Below, in pieces: positions 1 to 7,725 of a DNA stretch of 64,000 nt (position 1 is the first letter of the stretch; each line of letters opens with the position of its first letter). The stretch comes from Streptantibioticus silvisoli. GTDB taxonomy: Bacteria > Actinomycetota > Actinomycetes > Streptomycetales > Streptomycetaceae. Position numbers and translations under genes: made by a program. The DNA lies in the NCBI RefSeq assembly GCF_027947535.2, contig NZ_JAAGKO020000040.1, positions 1 through 64,000 of the forward strand. Direction: 5' to 3'. A model generated the notes under the pieces. The model made no database searches and was not told where the DNA came from. It worked only from the letters and a program-made list of their open reading frames with translations.

Positions 1-1
1 C

Positions 2-202
2 GACGACGTCTTCAAGGTCATCAATGCAGGTGGGGCGACTCGCCGCCGGTGGTTCGCGGCCCATCCGAACGCCACTCACGGAACGCACGCCGACGCGGCG
101 CCGGACGATCCCCCGCGTCGCCCGGCAGCCCAAAAGCACGTTCGTGTGACCATCGCACTTTGTTCGTCGTCGCAGGTCAGAGGCGATATCGGATGGGCAT
201 AG
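2..202 (+). CDS. possible 3' end of a gene cut by the left window edge
   Basis: The frame starting at base 2 stays open to a TAG at 200-202 and mostly uses G or C in third positions. It would encode about 66 residues (DDVFKVINAGG near the edge). I do not recognise the product. The other two forward frames also stay open for much of this stretch, so frame choice is weak. A strong hairpin lies about 90 bases downstream, as expected after a gene end. Confidence 0.25.
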   Translation, partial: DDVFKVINAGGATRRRWFAAHPNATHGTHADAAPDDPPRRPAAQKHVRVTIALCSSSQVRGDIGWA

Positions 203-497
203 ATCCGGGTTGACCAGGAGTCCATCCGAGTTGATCCGAGCGGGTCGTCTCCCAGAAATCTCCCACGGGGGACGCTCACGGCCCGGAACGCGCACGCGCC
301 CCGCCCTCGTCGAGGGCGGGGCGCGCTCAGTGTCGGCCTAAGGGGGGTCACCTGACCTTTGGACCGACACGACTCCGGCGGAAGTGGTTCCGCCCGTTCG
401 GGTGGCACGGGCTCTCGGGAGCCGCGCCCGTTCATGATCATAAAAAGCGGCGCGAGATGTACTGACAGGGCACCCTAACTGCTCAAACTTGTATGGG
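203..497. other. intergenic region without recognisable gene
   Basis: Apart from the hairpin at 295-325 and a loose inverted repeat TCGGATGG (189-196) / CCATCCGA (222-229), I see no coding stretch with convincing codon use and no RNA gene here. The 3' part must hold the promoter of the small XRE gene that follows. Confidence 0.5.
295..325 (+). terminator. perfect 15-bp stem hairpin
   Basis: CGCGCCCCGCCCTCG (295-309) and its exact complement (311-325) flank a single T. In RNA the loop would open to about five bases. There is no U-tract, which is common for Streptomyces terminators. Confidence 0.55.
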
Positions 498-740
498 GTG
501 CCAACTGAAGATCAACTGAAGTGGGCGATGGCCGAACGCCATGCCCTTGGCCGGCGCATCCAGGGCGCCCGAGAACAGGCGAACATTCGACAGGAAGCGC
601 TCGCTCACAAGGTGGGGGTAGATCGCCGGACCGTTCAGCGCATCGAGGCTGGCTCCGGTAACGCCACCATCACCACGCTGCTACTCATTGCCCGAGCCCT
701 CGGCGAGCCCCTGGCGGACCTTCTGGCCGAACGGACATGA
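498..740 (+). CDS. small XRE-family helix-turn-helix regulator
   Basis: A protein of about 80 aa that is almost entirely one XRE/Cro-type HTH: RIQGAREQANIRQEALAHKVG followed by VDRRTVQRIEAGSG and a third helix ending in ALGEPLADLL. Such single-domain proteins act as DNA-binding repressors or antitoxin-like regulators. The start is uncertain: the frame opens at TTG 489, GTG is at 498 and ATG at 528, and none has a clear Shine-Dalgarno site. No partner gene is obvious downstream, where 741-916 is empty before a convergent gene. Confidence 0.75.
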   Translation: MPTEDQLKWAMAERHALGRRIQGAREQANIRQEALAHKVGVDRRTVQRIEAGSGNATITTLLLIARALGEPLADLLAERT

Positions 741-916
741 CCCGCCCTTCGTATGGCGCATGCGAGGAAAGAACTGACGGTAACCCCCCTGCTGCGCTGC
801 ACGAAAGCGCTTTGCGCTGGACCATCGAAGCTTGCACCGTCCTGTCACAGCGGGCTCAATCGCCACATGAAGATCACCCCGATATCACAAATGGAATCTT
901 GGAATCGGCCGCTCGG

Positions 917-1114
917 TCACGGAACGAGCGTTCCGTCGGCCGTCTGCGGCAGGCCGCTGTCGCCGACCTGATCAGCCAGCAGAACGACCCCCTTCTTCGT
1001 GCGGCACCGCCCGCACCCGTACATGGTCCAGCCGGGCCCCGAAGCACTGAGGACGGCACCAACCGCCTGAAGATCGGCCCCGGCCCCGTCTATGCCGCAC
1101 CACTTACAGCTCAC
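917..1114 (-). CDS. small cysteine-pair (zinc-ribbon-like) protein
   Basis: A 65-aa protein with two Cys pairs (SCKWCG at the N-terminus, GCGRCR at about residue 33) spaced as in small zinc ribbons. Its GTG start overlaps the TGA of the upstream gene (GTGA), so the two are translationally coupled. Function unknown. It is probably a DNA- or protein-binding accessory protein. Confidence 0.65.
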   Translation of the reverse strand: MSCKWCGIDGAGADLQAVGAVLSASGPGWTMYGCGRCRTKKGVVLLADQVGDSGLPQTADGTLVP

Positions 1115-1491
1115 CGGTCAACCCCGGCCGCACACGAGGCCAGCGCTTCCGCGAGGAGCCGCGGCCCAGTCAGAACCCCGTGCTTCCGGATGGAGCGCAG
1201 CCACCGCTGGCCACCGTCCGCGGACGGCCCGGGGATCGTCACCCAGCAGGCCACGCCGAGGGCCTGGCTGGCCGGGGCGGTCCAGTCGACCGCCGTCCCG
1301 GCCGGGACGAGCCAGTAGACGGTCTCTCCCCACACGTCCTCGATGCACGCGCCGGTGCGCTCGCCGAGAATCTCCAGCACCTGCTGGGCCACAGCGGCGG
1401 GGACTCGGATCGCATCCCAGTCGATTCCCGCGCGGATCGCCTCCATGTCGCGGCCGTCGGGAAGCCACTCGGGTAGTTCGGTAGTCGTCAT
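1111..1491 (-). CDS. conserved hypothetical protein
   Basis: A 126-aa acidic protein (MTTTELPEWLPDGRD...). Codon use is typical of the host. ATG at 1491 is preceded by GAAAGG about 10 bases upstream. The 3' end overlaps the small Cys-pair gene by four bases. It lies directly downstream of an XRE regulator but is separated from it by a strong terminator. I recognise no domain. Confidence 0.7.
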   Translation of the reverse strand: MTTTELPEWLPDGRDMEAIRAGIDWDAIRVPAAVAQQVLEILGERTGACIEDVWGETVYWLVPAGTAVDWTAPASQALGVACWVTIPGPSADGGQRWLRSIRKHGVLTGPRLLAEALASCAAGVDR

Positions 1492-1547
1492 GGCCAGGGG
1501 CCTTTCACCAGTCGTGATCGATCTGGATCAAGGCTGGCAAACGAAAA

Positions 1548-1585
1548 GGGCCTGGAGTGCCACAGTCTTGTGGCACTCCAGGCCC
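1548..1585 (-). terminator. rho-independent terminator of the XRE/TPR regulator
   Basis: A perfect 17-bp stem (GGGCCTGGAGTGCCACA at 1548-1564 with its complement at 1569-1585) and a four-base loop. In leftward transcripts it is followed by CTTTTCG. It starts 15 bases after the regulator stop codon. Confidence 0.9.
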
Positions 1586-1600
1586 GAGCTTCACGGCACG

Positions 1601-2785
1601 TTACAGACCGACCCAGGCGGCCAGATGGTCGAGGCTTCCAGGGGTTCGGCGGGACGTGTAGACGAGGCCCTTGATGGTCTCCCGCGCCCCCGGGTGATAA
1701 CGGGTCTGCTGAGGGGCGAGCTTCCTTGCCAGCGACAGCGACTTCACTGCCGCCTCATGGTTACCGGTCTCCAGCTCGCAGCGGGCTTGGTCGACCTGGA
1801 TGTGGGCCACACGGCTCATCGCCCAGTCTCGGGGCGGATTGAGGTTCCGGGCGCGGGTGAGTGCGTGGTCGTACAAGCCCATCTCGACGTGGGCGGACAC
1901 GTCGTGCGCACCGACATTCGTCGGCCCGAACGACAGGTAGTGAACGTGCCCTGCCTCGCCGGTACGGAGCGCGAACTCACCGGCCTGCTCCAGGTGCGTG
2001 GCGACCGTGCTGGGTTTACGGGACCGGGCAGCGATGATGCTCGCACCGAGATGCAGCTGCCCGGCAACGGCCAGCGCGGAGATCGACGTGTCCTCGTGAG
2101 GGACCAGTTGCTGGCCGGCGGAGATGAGCCGTAGCCCGATCGTGTACTCGCCCTCCCGAAAATACGTCAGTGCCCGCATGTACTGGCGGACGGCGGCGAG
2201 CAGCGGGTCGGAAGCACGTTCCGCGGCCCAGTCCATACGGTCCAGGGCAACCGTGCTGAGGTCGTAGTAGCCGAGCTTGACCGCGATGTCGTGCGCCGTG
2301 CGGTACGTCGAGGCGAGCGCCGCCCACAGTTCAGTCGACGGGGACCGGTACGCGGCCGTGGTGATCTGCGCGATGACCCCGGGCAGTGTGTGGGCGGCCT
2401 CGTGGAGCTTCGTGGCGCGGACGAGGATGCACAGCTTCTCCGCGGCGGCCACGAGTTCACGGTCGGGCGGCAAGGTCATCTCCGGGTTGGCGCCCAGGTC
2501 GTAGAGGTCGAGTGCCTCACGGATGGGCCGCACCATCCCAGCGAGCCGGTCCTGCTGGAGTTCCGTGATGTACGGCTGGCCGGTCAGCGCGGTGACGTCG
2601 ACCCGGAGGGTCCGCGCAACGGTGGCGACCAGGTCGGGGGTGGCGGTGCGTTCACCTCTCTCGACGGCCCGCAGGAGCCGGTACGAGTAGGGGATGCGGT
2701 CGGCGAGGCCGCGTTGGGTGAGGCCGGCGAGTCGGCGGTGTGCGGCGATGCGGGTGCCGGTGTGTTCCTCGGGGGCGGTGGACAT
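1601..2785 (-). CDS. XRE-family regulator with TPR-like C-terminal domain
   Basis: A 394-aa protein. Residues about 10-70 form an XRE HTH (TRIAAHRRLAGLTQRGLADRIP, then LLRAVERGERTATPDLVATVART). The rest is all-helical and resembles the tetratricopeptide-like sensor domain of many Streptomyces XRE proteins. It is divergent from a flavoprotein gene, a pairing I know from Streptomyces genomes, which suggests it controls that gene. A TACCGT hexamer lies six bases upstream of the ATG, as expected of a leaderless transcript. The ligand is unknown. Confidence 0.88.
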   Translation of the reverse strand: MSTAPEEHTGTRIAAHRRLAGLTQRGLADRIPYSYRLLRAVERGERTATPDLVATVARTLRVDVTALTGQPYITELQQDRLAGMVRPIREALDLYDLGANPEMTLPPDRELVAAAEKLCILVRATKLHEAAHTLPGVIAQITTAAYRSPSTELWAALASTYRTAHDIAVKLGYYDLSTVALDRMDWAAERASDPLLAAVRQYMRALTYFREGEYTIGLRLISAGQQLVPHEDTSISALAVAGQLHLGASIIAARSRKPSTVATHLEQAGEFALRTGEAGHVHYLSFGPTNVGAHDVSAHVEMGLYDHALTRARNLNPPRDWAMSRVAHIQVDQARCELETGNHEAAVKSLSLARKLAPQQTRYHPGARETIKGLVYTSRRTPGSLDHLAAWVGL

Positions 2786-2833
2786 AACGGAACGGTACTC
2801 GTGCCCGGCGCCAACGGCGCACGTTCGGAGCGT

Positions 2834-2862
2834 TTGCGTGCGACGGCTTGCGCCGGTGAGAT
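2834..2862 (+). promoter_or_regulatory. sigma-A-like promoter of the flavoprotein gene, leaderless
   Basis: TTGCGT (2834-2839), a 17-base spacer and TGAGAT (2857-2862). The -10 ends six bases before the ATG at 2869, so transcription should begin at or next to the start codon. Confidence 0.5.
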
Positions 2863-2868
2863 ATCGGC

Positions 2869-3411
2869 ATGACGACTCGTGTGCTGTACCTGTTCGGATG
2901 CGCTGCCCCGCCCGTACTCGACCTCGTCCCGGTGATCAGTTCGGCGCGGCGCGACGGCTGGGATGTGTGCCTTGGGCTCACACCCACCGCCGCCAAGTGG
3001 CTGGCGGACGCACTGCCCCGCCTGAAGGCGGTGACGGGGCATCCGGTGCGGTCCGAGTACAAGCTGCCGGGCGAGCCGGACGCGTGGCCGCCGGCGGACG
3101 CGATCCTCGTCGCCCCGGCGACGTTCAACAGCATCAACTCCTGGGCGCTCGGGTTGACCTCGTCGTTCGTGATCGGGGTGGCGGCGGAGGCGATCGGGAA
3201 GCGCATCCCGCTGGTGGCCATGCCGTGCGTCAACAGTGCCTTCGTGCGGCACCCGCAGTTCGACCGGTCCGTCGAGACACTGCGAGGCGCCGGGGTGAAC
3301 GTGCTCTACGGGGAGGACGGCTTTGTGCCGAACCGGCCCGGTGAGAAGAAGCCGTTCCCGTGGCAGGTGGCTCTGGATGCGGTGAACGCCACCGTCTCAC
3401 CCGCCTGTTGA
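2869..3411 (+). CDS. flavoprotein (phosphopantothenoylcysteine decarboxylase-like fold)
   Basis: A 180-aa protein with the flavodoxin-like pattern of the HFCD family: N-terminal VLYLFGCAAPP, a central ILVAPATFNSINSWALG segment matching the substrate-clamp/PASANT region, and VAMPCVNSAF after it. Family members bind FMN and decarboxylate a terminal cysteine or related thiol. The substrate here is unknown. It is divergent from an XRE/TPR regulator, and the two probably form a regulator-enzyme pair. Full length for a single-domain member. Confidence 0.82.
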   Translation: MTTRVLYLFGCAAPPVLDLVPVISSARRDGWDVCLGLTPTAAKWLADALPRLKAVTGHPVRSEYKLPGEPDAWPPADAILVAPATFNSINSWALGLTSSFVIGVAAEAIGKRIPLVAMPCVNSAFVRHPQFDRSVETLRGAGVNVLYGEDGFVPNRPGEKKPFPWQVALDAVNATVSPAC

Positions 3412-3437
3412 CCGCCCCGATTTTCGGCACTCGTCGG

Positions 3438-3443
3438 TAGAAT
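3438..3443 (+). promoter_or_regulatory. -10 element TAGAAT of a leaderless small gene
   Basis: TAGAAT ends seven bases before the ATG at 3451, and there is no Shine-Dalgarno site. This spacing is the usual signature of leaderless transcription in Streptomyces. No good -35 is visible at 17-18 bases. Confidence 0.5.
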
Positions 3444-3450
3444 CGGTCAC

Positions 3451-3633
3451 ATGTCCATCCCGATCATCCGATCTTGCACGTGCGCCGCCGCGTCGCGTCT
3501 GGACCGGGCGCAGGCGGAGATCCGTGCGCTCACCGGCCGGGGGACGCTTTCGGCGGCCGACCGGCTGAAGCTGGCGCGGTGGCAGCGGGAGTGGGTCGCC
3601 GCCTGGCGGGAGACGTCCGGCGCGGCAGCGTGA
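3451..3633 (+). CDS. small hypothetical protein (60 aa)
   Basis: MSIPIIRSC followed by a basic helical region rich in Arg, Leu and Trp. A CTC pair (Cys9, Cys11) lies near the N-terminus. The gene follows the flavoprotein by 39 bases and has its own leaderless-type -10. A perfect palindrome follows the stop. Function unknown. Confidence 0.6.
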   Translation: MSIPIIRSCTCAAASRLDRAQAEIRALTGRGTLSAADRLKLARWQREWVAAWRETSGAAA

Positions 3634-3659
3634 TCACTCTACGGGCGCCCGTAGAGTGA
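3634..3659. terminator. perfect palindrome between convergent genes
   Basis: TCACTCTACGGGC and its exact complement form a 26-bp palindrome between the convergent genes ending at 3633 and 3698. A second imperfect stem, CTGACC..CTTTTC with GAAAAGGGTCAG, follows at about 3664-3701. Likely a bidirectional terminator. Confidence 0.65.
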
Positions 3660-3697
3660 CGCCCTGACCTGGCTTTTCCGCGACAGCACGAAAAGGG

Positions 3698-3964
3698 TCA
3701 GGCGCTCGACTTGGCCGCCAACCCTTCCATCTCCACCGTGACCCGCCGGGCGAGTTCCCCCAGGCGCGCGACAACCACGCTCGCCGTCTCCGCTTCACGC
3801 TGGACGTCCCGCAGTTCGTTGAAGAACTCCCGCCGACGGTGCCGCCGGGCAGCGCGGGCCTCCCGCGTCTCCCGCCACGCCTGAGCGGACACCCAGAGGG
3901 CGGCCAGCAGGAACGCGGCGGCGTGCAGGGCCCCGACGAGGAGAAGCGCGGTCCACAGGTTCAC
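3698..3964 (-). CDS. small membrane protein with C-terminal helix
   Basis: An 88-aa protein starting at GTG 3964, which overlaps the upstream TGA (GTGA). One hydrophobic segment (residues about 3-24, LWTALLLVGALHAAAFLLAA) is followed by a basic, coiled-coil-like tail (REARAARRHRRREFF...). Probably membrane-anchored with a cytoplasmic helix. Last gene of a coupled set running from 4652 to 3698. Confidence 0.65.
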   Translation of the reverse strand: MNLWTALLLVGALHAAAFLLAALWVSAQAWRETREARAARRHRRREFFNELRDVQREAETASVVVARLGELARRVTVEMEGLAAKSSA

Positions 3965-4491
3965 TCGCCCACCGCCTCGGCGTATCCGGTCCGGTCGGAG
4001 AACTCGGCGGCGAGCAGGCGCAGGCGCCGGTTCACGCGTTCGTCTCGGCCGCAGCCGCACGGCTGCCCGCGGCGGTCAGCGTCGGCGTGGCCGCCGTCGT
4101 GGTCGTCGGTTGCGGCGGCGCAGGTGTACCAGGGGTCATCAACGACGAGGTGGCGTTCGGCGAGCAGGTCGGCGACCAGCGCACGCTTGGCCTCGATCGC
4201 ACGGAGGATGCGGGCCGGGTCGTGCGCGGCGATGTGGGCGGCGTCGGCCATTCCTTGCGGGTTGCTCGCCGGGCCGGTTGACGCGACGGCTCCGGTGAAC
4301 GGGTGTGGTCCGCCGTACCCGACAAACTCCTCGCCTTTGGTCAGGTCGTACCGTTCGAACGCCTCAGGATCGAGCCACTGCTTGCCGGGGTTGTGCCACC
4401 ACGGGCCGGGCGTGGCAGCCCGCGCGATCCGTTTGTCTTCGTCGTACTGCTCGCCGATCCACGCGGCCAGCCGGTTGATGTCGTCGATCAT
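3961..4491 (-). CDS. DUF6221 family protein
   Basis: A 176-aa protein starting at ATG 4491 (MIDDINRLAAWIG). It carries the DUF6221 pattern: an N-terminal helix ending EQYDEDKRIARAATPGPWW, a central HIAAHDPARILRAIEAKR segment, and a C-terminal Cys/His-rich part (TCAAATDDHDGGH, PCGCG). This family is frequent in Streptomyces phages and plasmids and has no known function. It is coupled to both neighbours by four-base overlaps. A second DUF6221-like gene lies at 37844. Confidence 0.8.
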   Translation of the reverse strand: MIDDINRLAAWIGEQYDEDKRIARAATPGPWWHNPGKQWLDPEAFERYDLTKGEEFVGYGGPHPFTGAVASTGPASNPQGMADAAHIAAHDPARILRAIEAKRALVADLLAERHLVVDDPWYTCAAATDDHDGGHADADRRGQPCGCGRDERVNRRLRLLAAEFSDRTGYAEAVGE

Positions 4492-4652
4492 CGGTGGCTC
4501 CCGGCGGTCAGGTAGGCGATCCAGACGCTCCAAGCGAGGAGCGCTACCGTGCCAGCGGGCCCGACGAACCGCACCCCGGCCGGGATACCCCGGACGACGC
4601 TGGTGATAGTGCTGGCCAGGTAGCGAAGCGGGCGACGCGGGTACCGGTTCAT
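4488..4652 (-). CDS. small membrane protein
   Basis: 54 aa starting at ATG 4652 (MNRYPRRPLRYL). A basic N-terminus is followed by one clear transmembrane segment (VGPAGTVALLAWSVWIAYLTAG). Its stop overlaps the ATG of the DUF6221 gene. The charge pattern suggests a C-terminus-out orientation. Function unknown. Confidence 0.6.
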   Translation of the reverse strand: MNRYPRRPLRYLASTITSVVRGIPAGVRFVGPAGTVALLAWSVWIAYLTAGSHR

Positions 4653-4666
4653 GCGTCCATCCTCTC

Positions 4667-4882
4667 TCACGGGGCCACGCGCCCGGTGGTGTTGAACGCC
4701 TCTTGCTGTGGCCCCGTCGCGCCACACGGCGGGGCCTCCCAGCAGTCCGGCACATCCAGCAGCCAGCAGCACGACACGGGTTGATGGGATGCCGTCAGCG
4801 TAAGCCCGGCCACCGACAAGGCGGCGGCGTCAACCCAGAGCCTGACGTGCGTGTGCCCGGACGATTCGAGCGTCCGGGGCAC
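4667..4882 (-). CDS. possible small cysteine-containing protein
   Basis: From GTG 4882 this frame gives 71 aa (VRLWVDAAALSVAGLTL, then CCWLLDVPDCWEAPPCG). It fills the gap between its neighbours with good third-position GC, but has no ATG and no convincing ribosome site. It would be the gene between the 301-aa protein and the small membrane protein. Treat as tentative. Confidence 0.45.
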   Translation of the reverse strand: MPRTLESSGHTHVRLWVDAAALSVAGLTLTASHQPVSCCWLLDVPDCWEAPPCGATGPQQEAFNTTGRVAP

Positions 4883-4899
4883 CGTGCTGCGAGTGGACG

Positions 4900-5805
4900 T
4901 CAGTCCTGCATGCCGACGTACTCGACGCCGGACACGAGGCCAGTCTGCGGCGTGGACACGAAGCTGGGAGCCCAGCCTGCGTTCACGAACGCCAGCGCGC
5001 TCTCGTAGGAGATCGCGGAGTGCTTGGACGCGCCCCACGTGTACTCGGGGCTCGCCATCCACCGGGCCAGTTCTTCCGGCGTGGCGAAGGCCGGGGAGAT
5101 CGGACCGCCCTCGGAGACCGTCTGCCAGAGCTGCCACCCGTCACCGGCGGGCGGGTCGGTGGGCTCCCATGCCTCTCGGTCAGCCCACTGCCCGGGGTAC
5201 GCCTCGATTCCGCCTTCTCCCTCGCAGGTCTGGCACGTTGACTCGACGCCCTCCCGCTTGCACCGGGCCTCGATCGCGATGTGCGCGTTGATCCCGTCGT
5301 GGCCGAAGCCGGTCAGGGACCACTCGTTAACCTGGGCAGCCGTGGGGACAGCGGCCGGTTCGATCTTCTCCCAGCGCGGGTTACGGTTGGCGTCGAAGGT
5401 ATGGGTGAACTCGCGGAGGCGGTCGCCCTCGACCAGCGCTTCCACATCCTCCTGTGCCAGGTGGTGGCACCAGGCATTGTTGTAGAGGGTCGTCAGCCGC
5501 ATGGCTTCCAACCCGATGGCGGTCTCGCCGACGCCGTAGTAATCCGGCGCGTGGGCGACGTTGCGCTCGGCCTTCGACCGGATGGCCGGGGCGCTGGGGA
5601 GGTACGGCATCGAGCCGGTGTCCTCCGGCCGAAACGGCACGTTGCCGTACCAGAGGTCGTGCAGATACTCGGCGCGCTTCGACCGGCCGCTTTTGCAGTC
5701 GGGACACGGAAGGCTATCCAGCTCGTCGGGAGACAAGAACCCGCTCCAGGTCTCGTCGAGGGGAAAGTCGAAGTCGAGCGGTACTCGACGGATTTCGCGG
5801 CCCAT
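4900..5805 (-). CDS. conserved hypothetical phage/plasmid protein (301 aa)
   Basis: ATG 5805 is preceded by AGGAGG at good spacing. The protein has two zinc-knuckle-like Cys pairs: LPCPDCKSG near residue 33 and STCQTCEGEGG near residue 190, the latter like a DnaJ CxxCxGxG repeat. The rest is mixed helical sequence rich in Trp and Asp. Similar proteins occur in actinophages, but I cannot assign a function. Confidence 0.75.
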   Translation of the reverse strand: MGREIRRVPLDFDFPLDETWSGFLSPDELDSLPCPDCKSGRSKRAEYLHDLWYGNVPFRPEDTGSMPYLPSAPAIRSKAERNVAHAPDYYGVGETAIGLEAMRLTTLYNNAWCHHLAQEDVEALVEGDRLREFTHTFDANRNPRWEKIEPAAVPTAAQVNEWSLTGFGHDGINAHIAIEARCKREGVESTCQTCEGEGGIEAYPGQWADREAWEPTDPPAGDGWQLWQTVSEGGPISPAFATPEELARWMASPEYTWGASKHSAISYESALAFVNAGWAPSFVSTPQTGLVSGVEYVGMQD

Positions 5806-5816
5806 GGTCAGTCCTC

Positions 5817-6116
5817 CTACTTCTCGTGCTGCTTGAGGTGGTTACGGACGCTGGCGGGGGTGCCGGCGTATCCGCAGTCGCGGGGGCAGTACTCCCAGCC
5901 TCCGCGCTCGACGGCCGCCTTGGTGACGGAGTTGGTGGGGCCGTAGCCGTTCGCGTCGAGCATGCGGGCCACGGAACCCTCGTAGTCGGCGGCGAGGATC
6001 GCGCCCTCGGCGGTCTTGTCGTGTCCCCGGGCGAAGAAGCTGCCGAGGCCGACGGTCTTACCGCAGCCGCACCAGCAGATGCCCGTCGGGAGAAGGCGCT
6101 TCGTGTCTTCACTCAT
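5817..6116 (-). CDS. small zinc-knuckle-like protein
   Basis: 99 aa from ATG 6116 (MSEDTKRLLPTGICWCGCG). The ICWCGCGKTVGLGSFFARGHD segment and the C-terminal EYCPRDCGYAG...HLKQH segment (C-C-H-H, reminiscent of a C2H2 finger) suggest zinc binding and nucleic-acid contact. An upstream GTG at 6131 is possible, but the leaderless promoter geometry favours 6116. It lies just downstream of a repeat-rich operator region. Confidence 0.72.
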   Translation of the reverse strand: MSEDTKRLLPTGICWCGCGKTVGLGSFFARGHDKTAEGAILAADYEGSVARMLDANGYGPTNSVTKAAVERGGWEYCPRDCGYAGTPASVRNHLKQHEK

Positions 6117-6167
6117 AAGAACAAGATACACCTTCTTGGTCAGTCTTCAAGAAGGTTTACCAAGAAG
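6117..6167 (-). promoter_or_regulatory. leaderless promoter with nested operator repeats
   Basis: Reading leftwards: TTGAAG (6150-6145), a 16-base spacer, TATCTT (6128-6123), then six bases to the ATG at 6116. The promoter is covered by two nested inverted repeats: ACCTTCTTG (6130-6138) with CAAGAAGGT (6148-6156), and CTTCTTGGT (6132-6140) with ACCAAGAAG (6159-6167). This layout fits repression of the leftward transcript by a dimeric regulator. Confidence 0.6.
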
Positions 6168-6275
6168 ATTAGACGCGGCAGCGCATAACGTTCCCCTAGG
6201 TGCTGGCCCTGGGGCCTGCGGCCGACGCCCCGTCACCATCACCACGAATGACATGTGTTACCAGCGGTAGCCGCG

Positions 6276-6281
6276 TATAAT
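6276..6281 (+). promoter_or_regulatory. TATAAT -10 upstream of the integrase operon
   Basis: A consensus TATAAT 38 bases before the GTG at 6320. The gene also has a strong ribosome site (GAGGGAGA at 6306-6313), so this transcript has a normal leader. No good -35 at 17 bases is visible, so the promoter may need an activator. Confidence 0.5.
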
Positions 6282-6319
6282 TTCCCTTATACCAATCTGC
6301 GACCAGAGGGAGAATCGCC

Positions 6320-6571
6320 GTGCGGATCAAGCAGATCGAACTCGACGACGAAGGCATGCCCGAGGCGGTACTGGTTCGAATGACCCACGACGAAGCCTTG
6401 TACCTCGCGCTCCTGACTGGCAAGCAGACCGGGGCGACGAGCGCACAGATCATTCCGGGAGGCGCCGCCCGAAACTCCGAGGTGTACGAAGCCCTCACGG
6501 GTGAACTGTTCAACCGGTACTACGACGACGGTGTGAACGATGCCGTGCGGGCCCAGCGGGAGTCGGCGTGA
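6320..6571 (+). CDS. small acidic protein coupled to the integrase
   Basis: 83 aa from GTG 6320 with a strong ribosome site. Sequence MRIKQIELDDEGMPEAVLVRM, then a helical C-terminal half. Its TGA overlaps the integrase GTG (GTGA), so both are made from one transcript. The position would suit a recombination directionality factor or an integrase-associated protein, but I see no HTH or winged-helix motif to support that. Confidence 0.65.
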   Translation: MRIKQIELDDEGMPEAVLVRMTHDEALYLALLTGKQTGATSAQIIPGGAARNSEVYEALTGELFNRYYDDGVNDAVRAQRESA

Positions 6572-7725
6572 GCGAACCCGACGAGGTGGTCGACGCCGAA
6601 CTGGTCGAGGATGACCACCTCCCGATCCGACGCCCCGATAACACCACGGCCCGGCCGCTTGTCGACCTGCACACCATCCTGGTCCCCGGTCAGCCCATCC
6701 CTACTGAAGCCGACCAGCCGACGTACACAGAGGCGGACCTCCGCGTCTCCGAGGCCACTGCCGAGCGGCTGAAGAACAAGTCCAAGCCAGTGAACACCTC
6801 CCGCACCTACGACAACCAGCGCGACCTCTTCCGCCGCTGGTGCGAGACCGAAGGTCGCGTCGCACGGCCGTGCACTACCGCCACCTACGTCGAGTACGTC
6901 GCTCACCTCATCGACGACGGGCGGGCGCCCAACGCCATCAGCGTCGCCATGTCCGCCATCCGCACCTGGATGCCCGACGACAAGAAACCCGGCACCACCG
7001 AAGCACGCGGCATGCTCAACGAGTACAGGAAGGAATGGAACAAGCGCGTCGGCGTGAAGAAGGCGCCGGCCATCACCGACGCCATGCTCCAAGCCATGAT
7101 CGCCACCTGCGACCTGGAGCACCCCAACGGCATCCGCGACCGGTGCGTCCTCCTCCTCGGCCGCGGAGCCCTCAACCGGCGAATTGAACTCGCCGATCTC
7201 ACGATCGGCAACGTCACCGTCGAAGCCGAGGGCGTCGCCCTCTGGATCTCCGCCAGCAAGACCGATCAAGAGGCCAAAGGCGAGGAAACCTTCATCCCCG
7301 CCGACGACGACCCGCTCCTCGACCCGGTGGCCGCCACCCGAGCATGGCTCAACGTCCTCCATCAACTGGGTGTTCACGATGGCGCGTTCCTCCGGGCCCT
7401 CACCCGCGAAGGACGACTCCAGTCCCGCGTCCGCGCCACCAACCGAGGCGAGCACGTTACCGGCGACGCCATCAACACCTGGGTTCGCGGGCGAGCACAA
7501 GCAGCTGGCCTTCCCGGCTGGAAGAAGGTCACCGCACACGGGCTACGACGCGGCGGTGCTCAAGCCATCGCCGACGCCGACGGTGACCCCACCAGCCAGG
7601 GTCGCTGGAAGGCGGGGAGCGCCGTGGTGAAGCGCGAGTACCTCGACCGGGCGCAGAACCGTGGAGCCAACCCTTGGCTCAAGGTGCAGGAGAAACGGCG
7701 CAGTCAGCAGAAGGAGGCTGAGTAG
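6568..7725 (+). CDS. int: tyrosine recombinase / integrase
   Basis: A 385-aa site-specific recombinase. An N-terminal core-binding (SAM-like) domain spans residues about 60-165 (NTSRTYDNQRDLFRRWCETEG), and the catalytic domain about 170-370. Catalytic residues by motif: Arg204 (LNRRIEL), Lys231 (SASKTDQ), His324-x-x-Arg327 (AHGLRRGG), Trp347 in place of the second His (QGRWKAG) and nucleophile Tyr358 (VKREYLD). It would integrate and excise the element at an att site. No att repeat or target tRNA is visible nearby. Confidence 0.93.
   Translation: MSEPDEVVDAELVEDDHLPIRRPDNTTARPLVDLHTILVPGQPIPTEADQPTYTEADLRVSEATAERLKNKSKPVNTSRTYDNQRDLFRRWCETEGRVARPCTTATYVEYVAHLIDDGRAPNAISVAMSAIRTWMPDDKKPGTTEARGMLNEYRKEWNKRVGVKKAPAITDAMLQAMIATCDLEHPNGIRDRCVLLLGRGALNRRIELADLTIGNVTVEAEGVALWISASKTDQEAKGEETFIPADDDPLLDPVAATRAWLNVLHQLGVHDGAFLRALTREGRLQSRVRATNRGEHVTGDAINTWVRGRAQAAGLPGWKKVTAHGLRRGGAQAIADADGDPTSQGRWKAGSAVVKREYLDRAQNRGANPWLKVQEKRRSQQKEAE

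Noticed and set aside
76-441. 121-codon minus-strand frame near the left edge
   Set aside because: Arg/Ala/Pro-rich composition without structure, runs through the strong hairpin at 295-325 and has no ribosome site.
737-1318. 193-codon plus-strand frame after the XRE gene
   Set aside because: It covers the coupled minus-strand genes at 917 and 1111, which have better codon use and domain content.
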